24,798 bases of DNA from a virus, in the IMG/VR virus record IMGVR_UViG_3300043172_000063, positions 1-24,798 of that record. The stretch is one strand, 5' to 3'. This document shows, one piece after another, positions 1 through 6,665 of the stretch; the stretch's first letter is position 1; every line of letters begins with the position of its first letter. The notes under the pieces were generated by a model, which saw nothing but the letters and a program-made list of their open reading frames with translations, made no database searches and had not been told where the DNA came from. The position numbers and the translations under genes are program-made.

Positions 1-308
1 ATATCCTCATTGGGTATGGCGCACAATGTGTTGTTGGCTCCTATGAGGGTTGTATCAATATCGGAGATGTTTTCTACGGAGAACTAGGTGCATCCACCAA
101 GAGAGTGAGATTCGGAGAGGCAGGCATCGGTACAGCCTTTCTTACCAGTGCTGCTTTGGAAATCAATTCTACTCAAGGCGCACTCGTCGTTTCGAGAATG
201 ACGACAACTCAACGGAATGCTTTAACGGCAGTCAATGGAATGATTATTTATGACACGACACAGAATGCTTTTCGGGTTTACCAAGCTGGTGCTTGGAAGG
301 CAATCTAA
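1..308 (+). CDS. C-terminal part of a phage fibre/virion surface protein (partial)
   Basis: The reading frame is open from the left edge (first full codon at base 3) to the stop at 306-308, so only about 101 C-terminal residues are visible and the start lies outside the window. The end of the protein carries a pattern common at the C-termini of phage fibre and other phage surface proteins: a segment MTTTQRNAL, then NGMIIYDTTQNAFRVY, then a Trp-containing tail (GAWKAI). The upstream part is rich in Gly and short beta-type stretches. A ribosome site for the next gene follows directly after the stop. The exact role (fibre, decoration, appendage) cannot be fixed without the N-terminal part. Confidence 0.7.
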   Translation, partial: ILIGYGAQCVVGSYEGCINIGDVFYGELGASTKRVRFGEAGIGTAFLTSAALEINSTQGALVVSRMTTTQRNALTAVNGMIIYDTTQNAFRVYQAGAWKAI

Positions 309-325
309 CCAAGGGAGAGAAGAGT

Positions 326-508
326 ATGAGTAAGAGGCAGGACAAAATCAATGCGTTCAAGGTCCAAGGTTTTGATTTGGTGCGGCAGATTAGCCAAGCC
401 CAGAATCAGGCCCGCGAAATGCAGCAAAAGCTGGCTCAGCTTGAGGGCGAAATCAATCGCCTGGAAGTCGAGGAGGCCAAGGAGAGAAAAGCGGATGCCG
501 ACGCCTAA
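326..508 (+). CDS. Small coiled-coil protein, function unknown
   Basis: A 60-residue charged protein with no hydrophobic segment. Residues about 15-55 read as one amphipathic helix (QNQAREMQQKLAQLEGEINR and following), typical of a coiled coil. I chose the ATG at 326 over an upstream GTG at 293 because an AAGGGAGAGA ribosome site (311-320) sits just ahead of it, and because the upstream start would overlap the previous gene. Its end overlaps the next gene by 14 bases, suggesting translational coupling. Small coiled-coil proteins beside fibre genes can be oligomerisation or assembly factors, but nothing in the sequence fixes the function. Confidence 0.65.
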   Translation: MSKRQDKINAFKVQGFDLVRQISQAQNQAREMQQKLAQLEGEINRLEVEEAKERKADADA

Positions 509-1199
509 GAAGAACGTCGCCTATTCATTCCCAATAGCGTTGATTGATACGATCACTGGTAAGTTCAAGGCGAACCCAACTCTCGCGGCTGGCGATTTCA
601 AAGTCAGCATTGACGGTGGGGATTTTGAGAATCTCGCTACGCTACCAGTGGTCGAACCGGCTGGTTCAATCCGGGTCCTGGTGAGTCTTTCCCAATCAGA
701 AATGAATGGTGACAAGATTACAATGACTTGCATCGACGCTTCCGGAGACGAATGGGGCGATCAACTGATTTGCATTGACAATGATGCCGTGAACATTGAC
801 GATGTTGTTCGATCAACTTCACCAGCCAACACACTCAACATTTCTGCGAGCGGTGTGGCTGAATCCAATGTCAAAGAACTCGGCGGCAGTGCTACTGCAC
901 TCGCCACGCTGGCCGCTTTGTATGATGGAGCGGTAGTGCGTGGGACAGTGGGAACTGTGACAGGCTCAGGTGACTTCAATGTCATCAGTAGTGACCTGTC
1001 AAGCAACGATTACGATTACGATAACATGTGGCTCGTTCTTTTGACCGGGTCCAACAAGTTCATTCCGCGACTGATCGGCATCTATACGGAAGACGCTGGG
1101 ACGAAGCGGGTCCAGTTTACCGGGACCGGTGCGGCGGGCGCATTTCCTCAAACTGTCACAGCCGGTGATACTTGGATGATTATCTCCGGTAGTTTGTAA
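495..1199 (+). CDS. Putative virion protein with beta-sandwich domain
   Basis: 234 residues from the ATG at 495, preceded by AAGGAGAG within the end of the previous gene. The longer frame back to 351 has no ribosome site and would overlap its neighbour completely. The N-terminal half (about residues 10-95) reads as a beta domain: AAGDFKVSIDGGDF, then PAGSIRVLVSLSQSEMNGD, then a Gly-Asp-Glu-Trp turn. I associate this with phage structural and fibre proteins. A linker with NISASGVAESNVKELGG leads to a second beta-rich part ending in DTWMIISGSL. No catalytic motif is visible. It most likely belongs to the virion surface or an appendage, but this rests on pattern and position only. Confidence 0.6.
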   Translation: MPTPKKNVAYSFPIALIDTITGKFKANPTLAAGDFKVSIDGGDFENLATLPVVEPAGSIRVLVSLSQSEMNGDKITMTCIDASGDEWGDQLICIDNDAVNIDDVVRSTSPANTLNISASGVAESNVKELGGSATALATLAALYDGAVVRGTVGTVTGSGDFNVISSDLSSNDYDYDNMWLVLLTGSNKFIPRLIGIYTEDAGTKRVQFTGTGAAGAFPQTVTAGDTWMIISGSL

Positions 1200-1208
1200 A
1201 GGGGCAAC

Positions 1209-1676
1209 ATGGCAAACATCATCTTCACCAAAGCTCTGGAGCAAATCCAGAAAACGAATCTGGATTGGGAAACTGATACTCTCTGTTTACTCCTGGTGCG
1301 GAGTACGTCAGCTTACTCACCAAGCAAGGACCACGATTATCTCGACTCGTTTACGGGTGGGGGCGGGGTTGAAATTTCGGTAGCAAGCTACGCACGTCGA
1401 ACACTCATTGGTGGTAACATCAATCTCAATGATCCGAGCAACCAAGTTGAATTCCAATGTAACAACGTTGCATTTGGCAGCTTGGAATCTGGTCAAACGG
1501 TGAAAGCACTGCTTGTGTATTTGCAAGTGGGCGGTGATGATTTGTCGCCGGAAGACGATTTGATGATTGCCTACATCGACACCGATGCCAATGGATCACT
1601 TCCTGTAGCATTGGGTGGAGGTGCTTTCAATATCACCATCAATGGTGAAGGTCTGATGAAAATGGCCCAAGCCTAA
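1209..1676 (+). CDS. Conserved phage-type structural protein, function unknown
   Basis: 155 residues starting at MANIIFTKALEQ, 9 bases after the previous stop with a weak ribosome site (AAGGGG, 1198-1203). The text resembles a family I have seen in phage structural clusters: an N-terminal 'DW.TDTLCLLLV' strand, an acidic loop, a 'SYARRTLIGGNINLND' segment, then alternating strands and a Gly-rich end. There is no transmembrane segment or catalytic motif. Position just upstream of the head module and within a co-directional block supports a virion component. Specific role unknown. Confidence 0.6.
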   Translation: MANIIFTKALEQIQKTNLDWETDTLCLLLVRSTSAYSPSKDHDYLDSFTGGGGVEISVASYARRTLIGGNINLNDPSNQVEFQCNNVAFGSLESGQTVKALLVYLQVGGDDLSPEDDLMIAYIDTDANGSLPVALGGGAFNITINGEGLMKMAQA

Positions 1677-1686
1677 TGGTGATCCT

Positions 1687-1974
1687 ATGTCCTACTTTTT
1701 CTTTTCCGGTAGCCGGGGACTTCCTGCGGGAGTCTCCCTAACAGTCGCAGCGTTGGCGATTCAGGTATCACCTGTTGAGCCGTTACTTTTGATCGGCACC
1801 GTGTTGACGTTACCTGTCCTTGATGTGGGTGTGACCTTGGTCATGCCAGAGGTGGCCGGGGGTATTGAAGTAGAACTGTTCTCCGTAGTGCTTGCGGTCG
1901 AGTTGAATATGCCCGCCGTTACAATCGGAGTGGGCCCTTTGTGGTACTACGACATGATACGTGAAGGAGAATGA
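1687..1974 (+). CDS. Small Val/Leu-rich repeat protein, function unknown
   Basis: 95 residues dominated by Val, Leu, Gly and Pro. Three to four degenerate repeats of the type V-x-L-x-x-P-x-V-x-x-G-V run from about residue 17 to 85 (for example LTLPVLDVGVTLVMP, and later VELNMPAVTIGVG). The Pro and Gly spacing argues against a transmembrane helix and suggests a short beta-repeat or solenoid piece. Its last codons contain the ribosome site of the next gene, and its stop at 1972-1974 is one base from the next ATG, so the two are probably co-translated. The ribosome site ahead of its own ATG is weak. Function unknown. Confidence 0.5.
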   Translation: MSYFFFSGSRGLPAGVSLTVAALAIQVSPVEPLLLIGTVLTLPVLDVGVTLVMPEVAGGIEVELFSVVLAVELNMPAVTIGVGPLWYYDMIREGE

Positions 1975-1975
1975 C

Positions 1976-2905
1976 ATGGCAATGAAACCTGTCAATCGGA
2001 ATATCAAGGTCGTGTTCGGACCTGCTATTGATGATGCTGACTTCAAGAGTCGTGAAGAAGCTATTGCATTTGATGCTCCCGGTATGGAGATCGATGTAAT
2101 TATGGAGGCAGCCGATGGCACCGTCACACATACCGCAGTGATCCCTACTGATACAGGAGGTGACTACGATTGGTTGGCCGCCGATCAAGGATACTACGAA
2201 TTGGAACTACCTGCATCAGGTGGTGTCAATTTCAACAACGATACTTTAGGTTTACTTACGGTTGCAGTTTATGTGACTGGGGTAATGCCCATGCGGTCGG
2301 TTGCCTATGATGTCGTCCCCGGCAATGTTTACGAAGCGATGGTGGAAGGCACCTCGCCTCTCTTCATTCCCGAGGACCCCAATGCGGAAGCATTGATGTA
2401 CGGGGTCTATGGGACGGTGGCTGAGGCGGACGCTTACTTCAGCATGCGACTTCACGAATATGCTTGGACGGCCGCGATGGCCGACGAGCATCTCAAAGCA
2501 CTCTGGGCGGCGACGTTGATTATCGACGCCCTGAATTTCAGAGGCTCGAAGAATGCGGTTTACGCACTCCTCGAATCAAATTCATCTGCTACTGGTGAAG
2601 AGATTCGAGAAGCGGAAGCCAGCCAACCTTTGGAGTTTCCCAGAGGCGAAGACACATCTGTCCCGGATGCAATCCGCAAGGCTTGCTACGAGATCGCATA
2701 CTCACTACTCGACGGGAAAGACCCGGAACTCGAACTCGAAAACCTTGGCATCGTGAGCCAAGGGTTCGGATCGGTTCGTACTACGTACAGCCGTTCCCAA
2801 ATCCCGATTGAACACATCATCAACGGAATTCCAAGCGCCCAAGCCTGGAGATTTCTCAAACCGTTCCTTCGGGATGATGAAGCAATCAAACTGTCCCGAG
2901 TGTAA
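1976..2905 (+). CDS. Head-tail adaptor (DnaT-like/gp6-like) fused to an N-terminal beta domain
   Basis: 309 residues. The ATG at 1976 has AAGGAG at 1964-1969; a GTG at 1961 lacks this. Residues about 1-135 form a beta domain (GYYELELPASGG, then GLLTVAVYVTGVMP, then YDVVPGNVYEAMVEG), a pattern I know from phage structural proteins. Residues about 145-309 look like the helical head-adaptor family often labelled 'putative DnaT-like ssDNA-binding protein': YGTVAEADAYFSMRLHEYAW, a helix with LWAATLIIDALNFRG, the hallmark LEFPRG, then IRKACYEIAYSLLDG and a conserved C-terminus. Such proteins bind under the portal and start the neck. It lies directly before the scaffold and coat genes. The fusion of the two domains is the unusual feature. 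Confidence 0.7.
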   Translation: MAMKPVNRNIKVVFGPAIDDADFKSREEAIAFDAPGMEIDVIMEAADGTVTHTAVIPTDTGGDYDWLAADQGYYELELPASGGVNFNNDTLGLLTVAVYVTGVMPMRSVAYDVVPGNVYEAMVEGTSPLFIPEDPNAEALMYGVYGTVAEADAYFSMRLHEYAWTAAMADEHLKALWAATLIIDALNFRGSKNAVYALLESNSSATGEEIREAEASQPLEFPRGEDTSVPDAIRKACYEIAYSLLDGKDPELELENLGIVSQGFGSVRTTYSRSQIPIEHIINGIPSAQAWRFLKPFLRDDEAIKLSRV

Positions 2906-2993
2906 GCTCGGGCACTCCACGTCACTGGTCGCGTAAGGCCAGGATATAAGACACACTGAACAACCTACACCGGTGTGGCTATTTTCATGTAGG
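2895..2993 (+). promoter_or_regulatory. Hairpin cluster in the leader of the scaffold gene
   Basis: Three inverted repeats fill the 105-base gap before the scaffold gene. Hairpin 1 is CCCGAG (2895-2900), loop TGTAAG, CTCGGG (2907-2912), and contains the stop codon of the adaptor gene. Hairpin 2 is CTGGTC (2925-2930), loop GCGTAA, GGCCAG (2937-2942), with one G-T pair. A third region has two alternative pairings: CTACA with TGTGG around a CCGG loop followed by CTATTTT (terminator-like), or CCTACA (2964-2969) with TGTAGG (2988-2993). A role in transcript processing, attenuation or stability is inference. Confidence 0.45.
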
Positions 2994-3010
2994 GTACTGG
3001 AAGGATTACC

Positions 3011-3892
3011 ATGTTTAACGATCTGAAATTGTATCTGTGTCTCGGTCAAGTTTCCTGTTTTGATGGCGATGGCGGCGACGAAGCTGCGGCTGCGGCGGCA
3101 GCGGCGGCAACGGCGGCTGCGGCGGCAACAGCGGCGGAAGCCAAGGTGGTAGCGGATGCGGCGGCAAAAGCTGCGGCAGTCGGTGACCCCAAGACTTTCA
3201 CCCAACCCGATGTAAATCGCATCGTCGAGGAACGATTGGCCCGAGAGCGGAAACAGAATGAGACGAAGTATCGGGAGTTGGAAACCAGCTACTCGACACT
3301 TCTCGAAAGCCAGGGTCTCTCGGAAGAAGAGCGCGGCAAGATGGAAGAGAGTCTTGCTGACGTTCAAAAGAAGCTCCGAACGAAGGAACAGGACGCCGAG
3401 TTCCAACTGAAGAAGGTGAAGGAATCACATGAGACCGAGTTGACGGAAGCCAAGAGGGCAGCCGTAGTGTGGGAGGATCGCTTCCATACTTCGAGCATCG
3501 ACCGAGCGTTGCAGGATGCAGCAGTGGCCAACGAGGCTTACAGCAACGATCAGATCGTTAGGCTCCTACGCCCAATGACAAAATTGAAGCCTAAGCTCGA
3601 TGAAGCGGGGAAAGAGACCAATGACTTTGAGACGGTCATCGATTTCCCCGACGTTGATGACAAAGGCTTGGCAGTCATCACGCAAAGAACCCCTGTGGAT
3701 ACCGTGAAGCGAATGAAAGAGATGGCTGATTATGCCAATCTCTTCAAGAGCAACGTGGTGTCTGGGGTTGGTGCCAACAGTGTTACCGGTGGCCACACAC
3801 CGGGTTCCAATGGTCAAATCGACGTTCGGACTTTGACGCCCGAACAGTACGCCAAAATCCGAAAAGAGAACCCCGCGCTTCTCGGACTGTAA
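3011..3892 (+). CDS. Capsid scaffolding protein
   Basis: 293 residues, ribosome site GGAAGGA (2999-3005). Order: an N-terminal motif KLYLC...V.CF (residues 6-17), an Asp/Gly-rich turn, an Ala-rich tract (about 25-60), a typical phage scaffold segment FTQPDVNRIVEERLARERKQ (63-82), a long charged coiled coil to about residue 145, a helical middle (RALQDAAVANEAYSNDQIVR), and a C-terminal LTPEQYAKIRKENP motif of the kind that contacts coat protein. High Glu/Lys/Ala content, no catalytic residues and position directly before the coat gene all fit a scaffold that directs procapsid assembly and is later removed. No maturation protease is seen in the window. Confidence 0.85.
   Translation: MFNDLKLYLCLGQVSCFDGDGGDEAAAAAAAAATAAAAATAAEAKVVADAAAKAAAVGDPKTFTQPDVNRIVEERLARERKQNETKYRELETSYSTLLESQGLSEEERGKMEESLADVQKKLRTKEQDAEFQLKKVKESHETELTEAKRAAVVWEDRFHTSSIDRALQDAAVANEAYSNDQIVRLLRPMTKLKPKLDEAGKETNDFETVIDFPDVDDKGLAVITQRTPVDTVKRMKEMADYANLFKSNVVSGVGANSVTGGHTPGSNGQIDVRTLTPEQYAKIRKENPALLGL
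3083..3190 (+). repeat. GCN-rich low-complexity tract (poly-alanine)
   Basis: A run of GCG/GCA/GCT codons with a few ACG/ACA interruptions encodes nine consecutive Ala residues and then mixed Ala/Thr/Glu blocks. It is inside the scaffold gene, just after the N-terminal motif. Such trinucleotide tracts are prone to length change by slippage. Confidence 0.8.
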
Positions 3893-3905
3893 TGACCACT
3901 TACGG

Positions 3906-3925
3906 GGGTTGATGTATTTCAATCC
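3906..3925 (+). promoter_or_regulatory. Leader hairpin upstream of the capsid gene
   Basis: GGGTTGA (3906-3912) pairs with TCAATCC (3919-3925), including one G-T pair, around the loop TGTATT. It sits in the 60-base leader of the major capsid gene, 16 bases before its GGAG ribosome site (3942-3945). No T-run follows, so it is unlikely to terminate transcription. A role in mRNA stability or translation is possible but unproven. Confidence 0.4.
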
Positions 3926-3952
3926 AACTATTCCCTGTCTTGGAGAAACAAG

Positions 3953-5365
3953 ATGAAACTGTACCTGTGTAACTCGGAAGTCGTTTGTTTCGCGAACGAC
4001 AACGATGCCCTCATCCCCGAGAAGTGGGCCTTGGAGGGCCTGATGCAACTCGAAGAGCAGATGGTTGTGGCCAACTTGGTCCACCGCGACTTCGAGAATG
4101 AAATCGCCAACTTCGGTGATACCGTCAACGCCCATCGCCCTGGTGAGTTCAAGATTCGCCGGAAGAACGACACCACGTCCACCTTGGACAAGCAGGACGC
4201 CGTCGCGTCCAACGTGCCTGTCAAGCTGAACCAGTGGTTCTACAACTCGTTCATCATCAAGGATGGTGAGCAGTCCAAGTCCTTCAAGGACTTGCTCGCG
4301 ATGTATCTGGTGCCGTCGATGCGTACGATTGCCCGCTCGATTGACCGGGCCCTCATCGGTCACGTCCACAAGTTCGCGTCCTTCGGCACCCCCGCCGGTC
4401 GATGCGGTCGCTTGCAGAACCTCGATTCGGCGACGAGCCACGAAGTCGTGCTCGAAGCCCGCGAGATTCTCAACCAGAACAACGCTCCGCTGGACGAGAA
4501 CCGCAGCTTGCTCCTCTCTTCGATGAGCGAGACGGCTCTGCTCAAAAACACCATGTTTTTGAAAGCCATGGAGCGTGGCGATGGTGGCAACGCCCTGACG
4601 AATGCCAACTTGGGTCGAATCCTTGGCTTCAACACGTTCCTTGCCCAGAACGTCCCGTACTGTAACCTCCTGAACGCCGACGTGGTTGTGGGTACGGTCA
4701 CGGCTGCGGAAGTTGTGGGTGAAGCGGGTGCTCTGGATTGCACCTTGGGTGCGTCGGTCGTTGGCGAGTTCTGCAATGTTGCAGGCAACGATCAACCCAC
4801 TTGGATCACCGCTCTTACGGCCGCCACGACCGACGTGACGCTCAATGAGCCCCTGAAGTACGCGACGGGTGCTGGTGCGGTTCTGACCCTCTACGCGGCT
4901 GCCAATGTGGAAGCCACCTATGCGGTTGCCTACGACCAACAGATCGAGGTGTCCCACACCTCGGGCAAGGCTCCGCAGATCGGTCAGTTGATGGCTTTCG
5001 GTACGGGTGGTTCGCGCCATGTGTACACCATCATCGAGGTGGACGTGATTTCCGCGACCAACACCTATGTGATGTTGGATCGTCCGCTGGACTACTCCGT
5101 CGCCCAGAACGACGCCGCATTCCCCGGCCCCGCTGGCTCGCTCAACATGGCTCTGCATCGCGAGTGTGTGGCTCTGGTCACCCGCCCGGTTGCGGTCCCG
5201 CCGAACGCAATGGGCGTTCTGAGTGGCGCGGGTGCGTACAACGGCATCGGCATGCGTGTGTCGATGCAGTACGACATCAACGCTGGTGGTACGGTCGTGA
5301 ACTGCGACATCCTCGCCGGTATCAAGGAGCTTGACACCAATTTGGCGGTCGCGCTCCTCGGCTAA
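3953..5365 (+). CDS. Major capsid protein (P22 coat-like, HK97 fold)
   Basis: 470 residues. The N-terminus carries KLYLC...V.CF, shared with the scaffold. Then comes IPEKWALEGLMQLEEQMVVA and a segment typical of P22-type coat proteins: a HRDFENEIANFGDTV stretch, PGEFKIRRK, WFYNSFIIKDGEQS, and a helix LVPSMRTIARSIDRALIGHV. A Gly/Thr/Ala-rich middle (about residues 240-330) may be an inserted surface domain, as the P22 coat has; a beta-rich C-terminal half ends in DTNLAVALLG. Length is close to that of P22 gp5 (about 430). Codons are strongly C-ending compared with neighbours, fitting very high expression. Position after the scaffold and the strong terminator behind it agree. The P22 affinity is from pattern only. 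Confidence 0.85.
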   Translation: MKLYLCNSEVVCFANDNDALIPEKWALEGLMQLEEQMVVANLVHRDFENEIANFGDTVNAHRPGEFKIRRKNDTTSTLDKQDAVASNVPVKLNQWFYNSFIIKDGEQSKSFKDLLAMYLVPSMRTIARSIDRALIGHVHKFASFGTPAGRCGRLQNLDSATSHEVVLEAREILNQNNAPLDENRSLLLSSMSETALLKNTMFLKAMERGDGGNALTNANLGRILGFNTFLAQNVPYCNLLNADVVVGTVTAAEVVGEAGALDCTLGASVVGEFCNVAGNDQPTWITALTAATTDVTLNEPLKYATGAGAVLTLYAAANVEATYAVAYDQQIEVSHTSGKAPQIGQLMAFGTGGSRHVYTIIEVDVISATNTYVMLDRPLDYSVAQNDAAFPGPAGSLNMALHRECVALVTRPVAVPPNAMGVLSGAGAYNGIGMRVSMQYDINAGGTVVNCDILAGIKELDTNLAVALLG

Positions 5366-5383
5366 GCCGAGTCTTTGACAGGT

Positions 5384-5421
5384 CCACCCGCCCAGATAAT
5401 CTGGGCGGGTGGCCTTTCTTT
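5384..5421 (+). terminator. Strong intrinsic terminator after the capsid gene
   Basis: CCACCCGCCCAGAT (5384-5397) and ATCTGGGCGGGTGG (5399-5412) form a nearly perfect GC-rich stem around a very short A/T loop, followed by CCTTTCTTT. It lies 18 bases after the capsid stop and ends the high-level capsid transcript before the holin-like gene. Confidence 0.92.
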
Positions 5422-5451
5422 GTTCAAGCCGCCAGACAAGGGAGAGAGAAA

Positions 5452-5724
5452 ATGGAGTTTTTTGGATTTGTTGATGCACTTGGTGACTTGAATTGGCTTT
5501 TTCAAACTTTTGGACCACTTCTTGTTGCAGTTGTGTTCTTCATTTGGCGAGACGCTCGCCGCGAAGATCGACTGACTGCACGGATCAAACAACTGGAAGA
5601 CGAACAGCGAGACATTATCCTGCCCCTTGTCAAGGAATCGACGGCAGTCATTGTTCGGAACACTACCGTAATGGAACAGAGTTTCAAACTGATGGAACGA
5701 CTCGAACGTGCTCTCAACAGATAG
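5452..5724 (+). CDS. Small membrane protein, holin-like (BhlA/UviB-type architecture)
   Basis: 90 residues with one hydrophobic segment (about residues 15-32, LFQTFGPLLVAVVFFIW) followed at once by a charged, positively flanked helix (RDARREDRLTARIKQLEDEQ) and a predicted amphipathic tail. One N-terminal membrane helix plus a charged coiled coil is the architecture of BhlA/UviB-type putative holins. An alternative is a membrane-anchored virion or superinfection protein. The ribosome site AAGGGAGAGAG (5438-5448) is strong. It is unusual to find a lysis-type gene between coat and head-closure genes, and no endolysin is visible in the window, so the lysis role is tentative. Confidence 0.55.
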   Translation: MEFFGFVDALGDLNWLFQTFGPLLVAVVFFIWRDARREDRLTARIKQLEDEQRDIILPLVKESTAVIVRNTTVMEQSFKLMERLERALNR

Positions 5725-5734
5725 CAGGTGAGTT

Positions 5735-6229
5735 ATGGCTGGGTACAATGCACAATTGATCCGCATGGTCAACCAGAATCTTTACTCGCTCAAACGGCAG
5801 TATGGTGGGCGAGTGGTTCTTTGCTCTTTGATTGATGCCGAGACGGATTACATAACTGGCATCAAATCGGTGGAATACCAAATTTGCCATATCCGTCGAG
5901 CGGTCATTTTACCTTCACGAATGATGCGAGATGTAGTTGCCAGTGTGGCTCGTATCTCATCGAATAAGCAACTGGCCTACGGTGGCGAATTCAATGTAGG
6001 TGATCGTGGATTTATAATCCATGGGAAAGATGTACCCACTGGCTGGGAAATACGAAAGGACGATTGGATTTCCTATCGAGGTGAACGCTACAGCATCAAG
6101 ACAGTTCTCAATGTATGTGGCAACACCGGATGGATGATTTCCGCTCGTAAACATCCTGGTATGCCTCTTACGTTTCATGTTCAGGCTCACAATGCAATCA
6201 GTTTGAATGACGAGGCCCAACATGAATGA
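5735..6229 (+). CDS. Putative head-closure/neck protein, copy 1
   Basis: 164 residues. It is clearly paralogous to the next gene: both begin with an 'NLYSLKRQYG' block, continue with a Leu/Ile-Asp-x-Glu-Thr-Asp-Tyr-x-Thr-Gly segment, a '(V/I)RRA(V/I)(I/M)LP' strand, a 'SNK/ANK' turn, then a beta-rich half ending at a Gly-Trp-(M/I)-Ile strand. Position right after the coat and before the tail-terminator and tail-tube genes is where head-closure (stopper) proteins are encoded. The ribosome site is weak (CAGGTGAG, 5725-5732). Function inferred from position; I do not recognise a named family with certainty. Confidence 0.55.
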   Translation: MAGYNAQLIRMVNQNLYSLKRQYGGRVVLCSLIDAETDYITGIKSVEYQICHIRRAVILPSRMMRDVVASVARISSNKQLAYGGEFNVGDRGFIIHGKDVPTGWEIRKDDWISYRGERYSIKTVLNVCGNTGWMISARKHPGMPLTFHVQAHNAISLNDEAQHE

Positions 6230-6665
6230 TCGTTCACACTCTAACTTCGTCCGGCGTAATCTCTATTCTTTGAAACGTCAATATGGGGTCCAGGTTGCTG
6301 TCCACAAAATCCTGGATACTGAGACGGATTATGCAACAGGTGAGAAGGAAGTTACGAAGGAAATTCATTCAGTCCGCCGAGCAATCATGCTCCCCGTGGA
6401 AGCTGAACGAGTAGTGGAACAAGGCATCGCGCATTTATCGGCGAACAAAATGTTCGTCTCACAAGCCGGTTTCGATCAGGAGAAAGCACTCTTTATTTTC
6501 GATGCCCGCGATTTGCCCAGGGGCTTTCAATTCGACTTGAATGATTTCGTTGTTGTTGATGGCGAATACCACTGCATCACTGAAGTGGATGAGTACGAAT
6601 ATGATTCAGGCTGGATCATCAAGACTCATCTTGCCAAAGGTGCTGACCTTGAGGAGACACCATAA
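6222..6665 (+). CDS. Putative head-closure/neck protein, copy 2 (paralogue of the preceding gene)
   Basis: 147 residues from the ATG at 6222, which has a purine-rich GACGAGG before it; an ATG at 6207 has none. It overlaps the previous gene by 8 bases. Shared with copy 1: NLYSLKRQYG, the ETDYATGEK block, RRAIMLP, the SANK turn, the 'RDLPRGF' versus 'KDVPTGW' turn, and the Gly-Trp-Ile-Ile strand near the C-terminus. The tandem pair most likely arose by duplication, and the two proteins may form a hetero-ring or stacked rings in the neck. Function inferred from position. Confidence 0.55.
   Translation: MNDRSHSNFVRRNLYSLKRQYGVQVAVHKILDTETDYATGEKEVTKEIHSVRRAIMLPVEAERVVEQGIAHLSANKMFVSQAGFDQEKALFIFDARDLPRGFQFDLNDFVVVDGEYHCITEVDEYEYDSGWIIKTHLAKGADLEETP

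Noticed and set aside
2945-2950. TATAAG as a -10 box before the scaffold gene
   Set aside because: No acceptable -35 sequence at 16-18 bases upstream (TCACTG there).
2705-3406. 233-codon - strand open frame opposite adaptor and scaffold genes
   Set aside because: Arg/Cys runs come from the reverse of the GCN tract; it crosses two real genes and their gap.
3566-5518. 650-codon open frame on the - strand across scaffold end, capsid gene, terminator and holin-like gene
   Set aside because: It is the antisense shadow of the C-ending codon bias of the capsid gene; it has low-complexity His/Arg/Val/Gly composition, runs through a terminator, and no recognisable domain appears.
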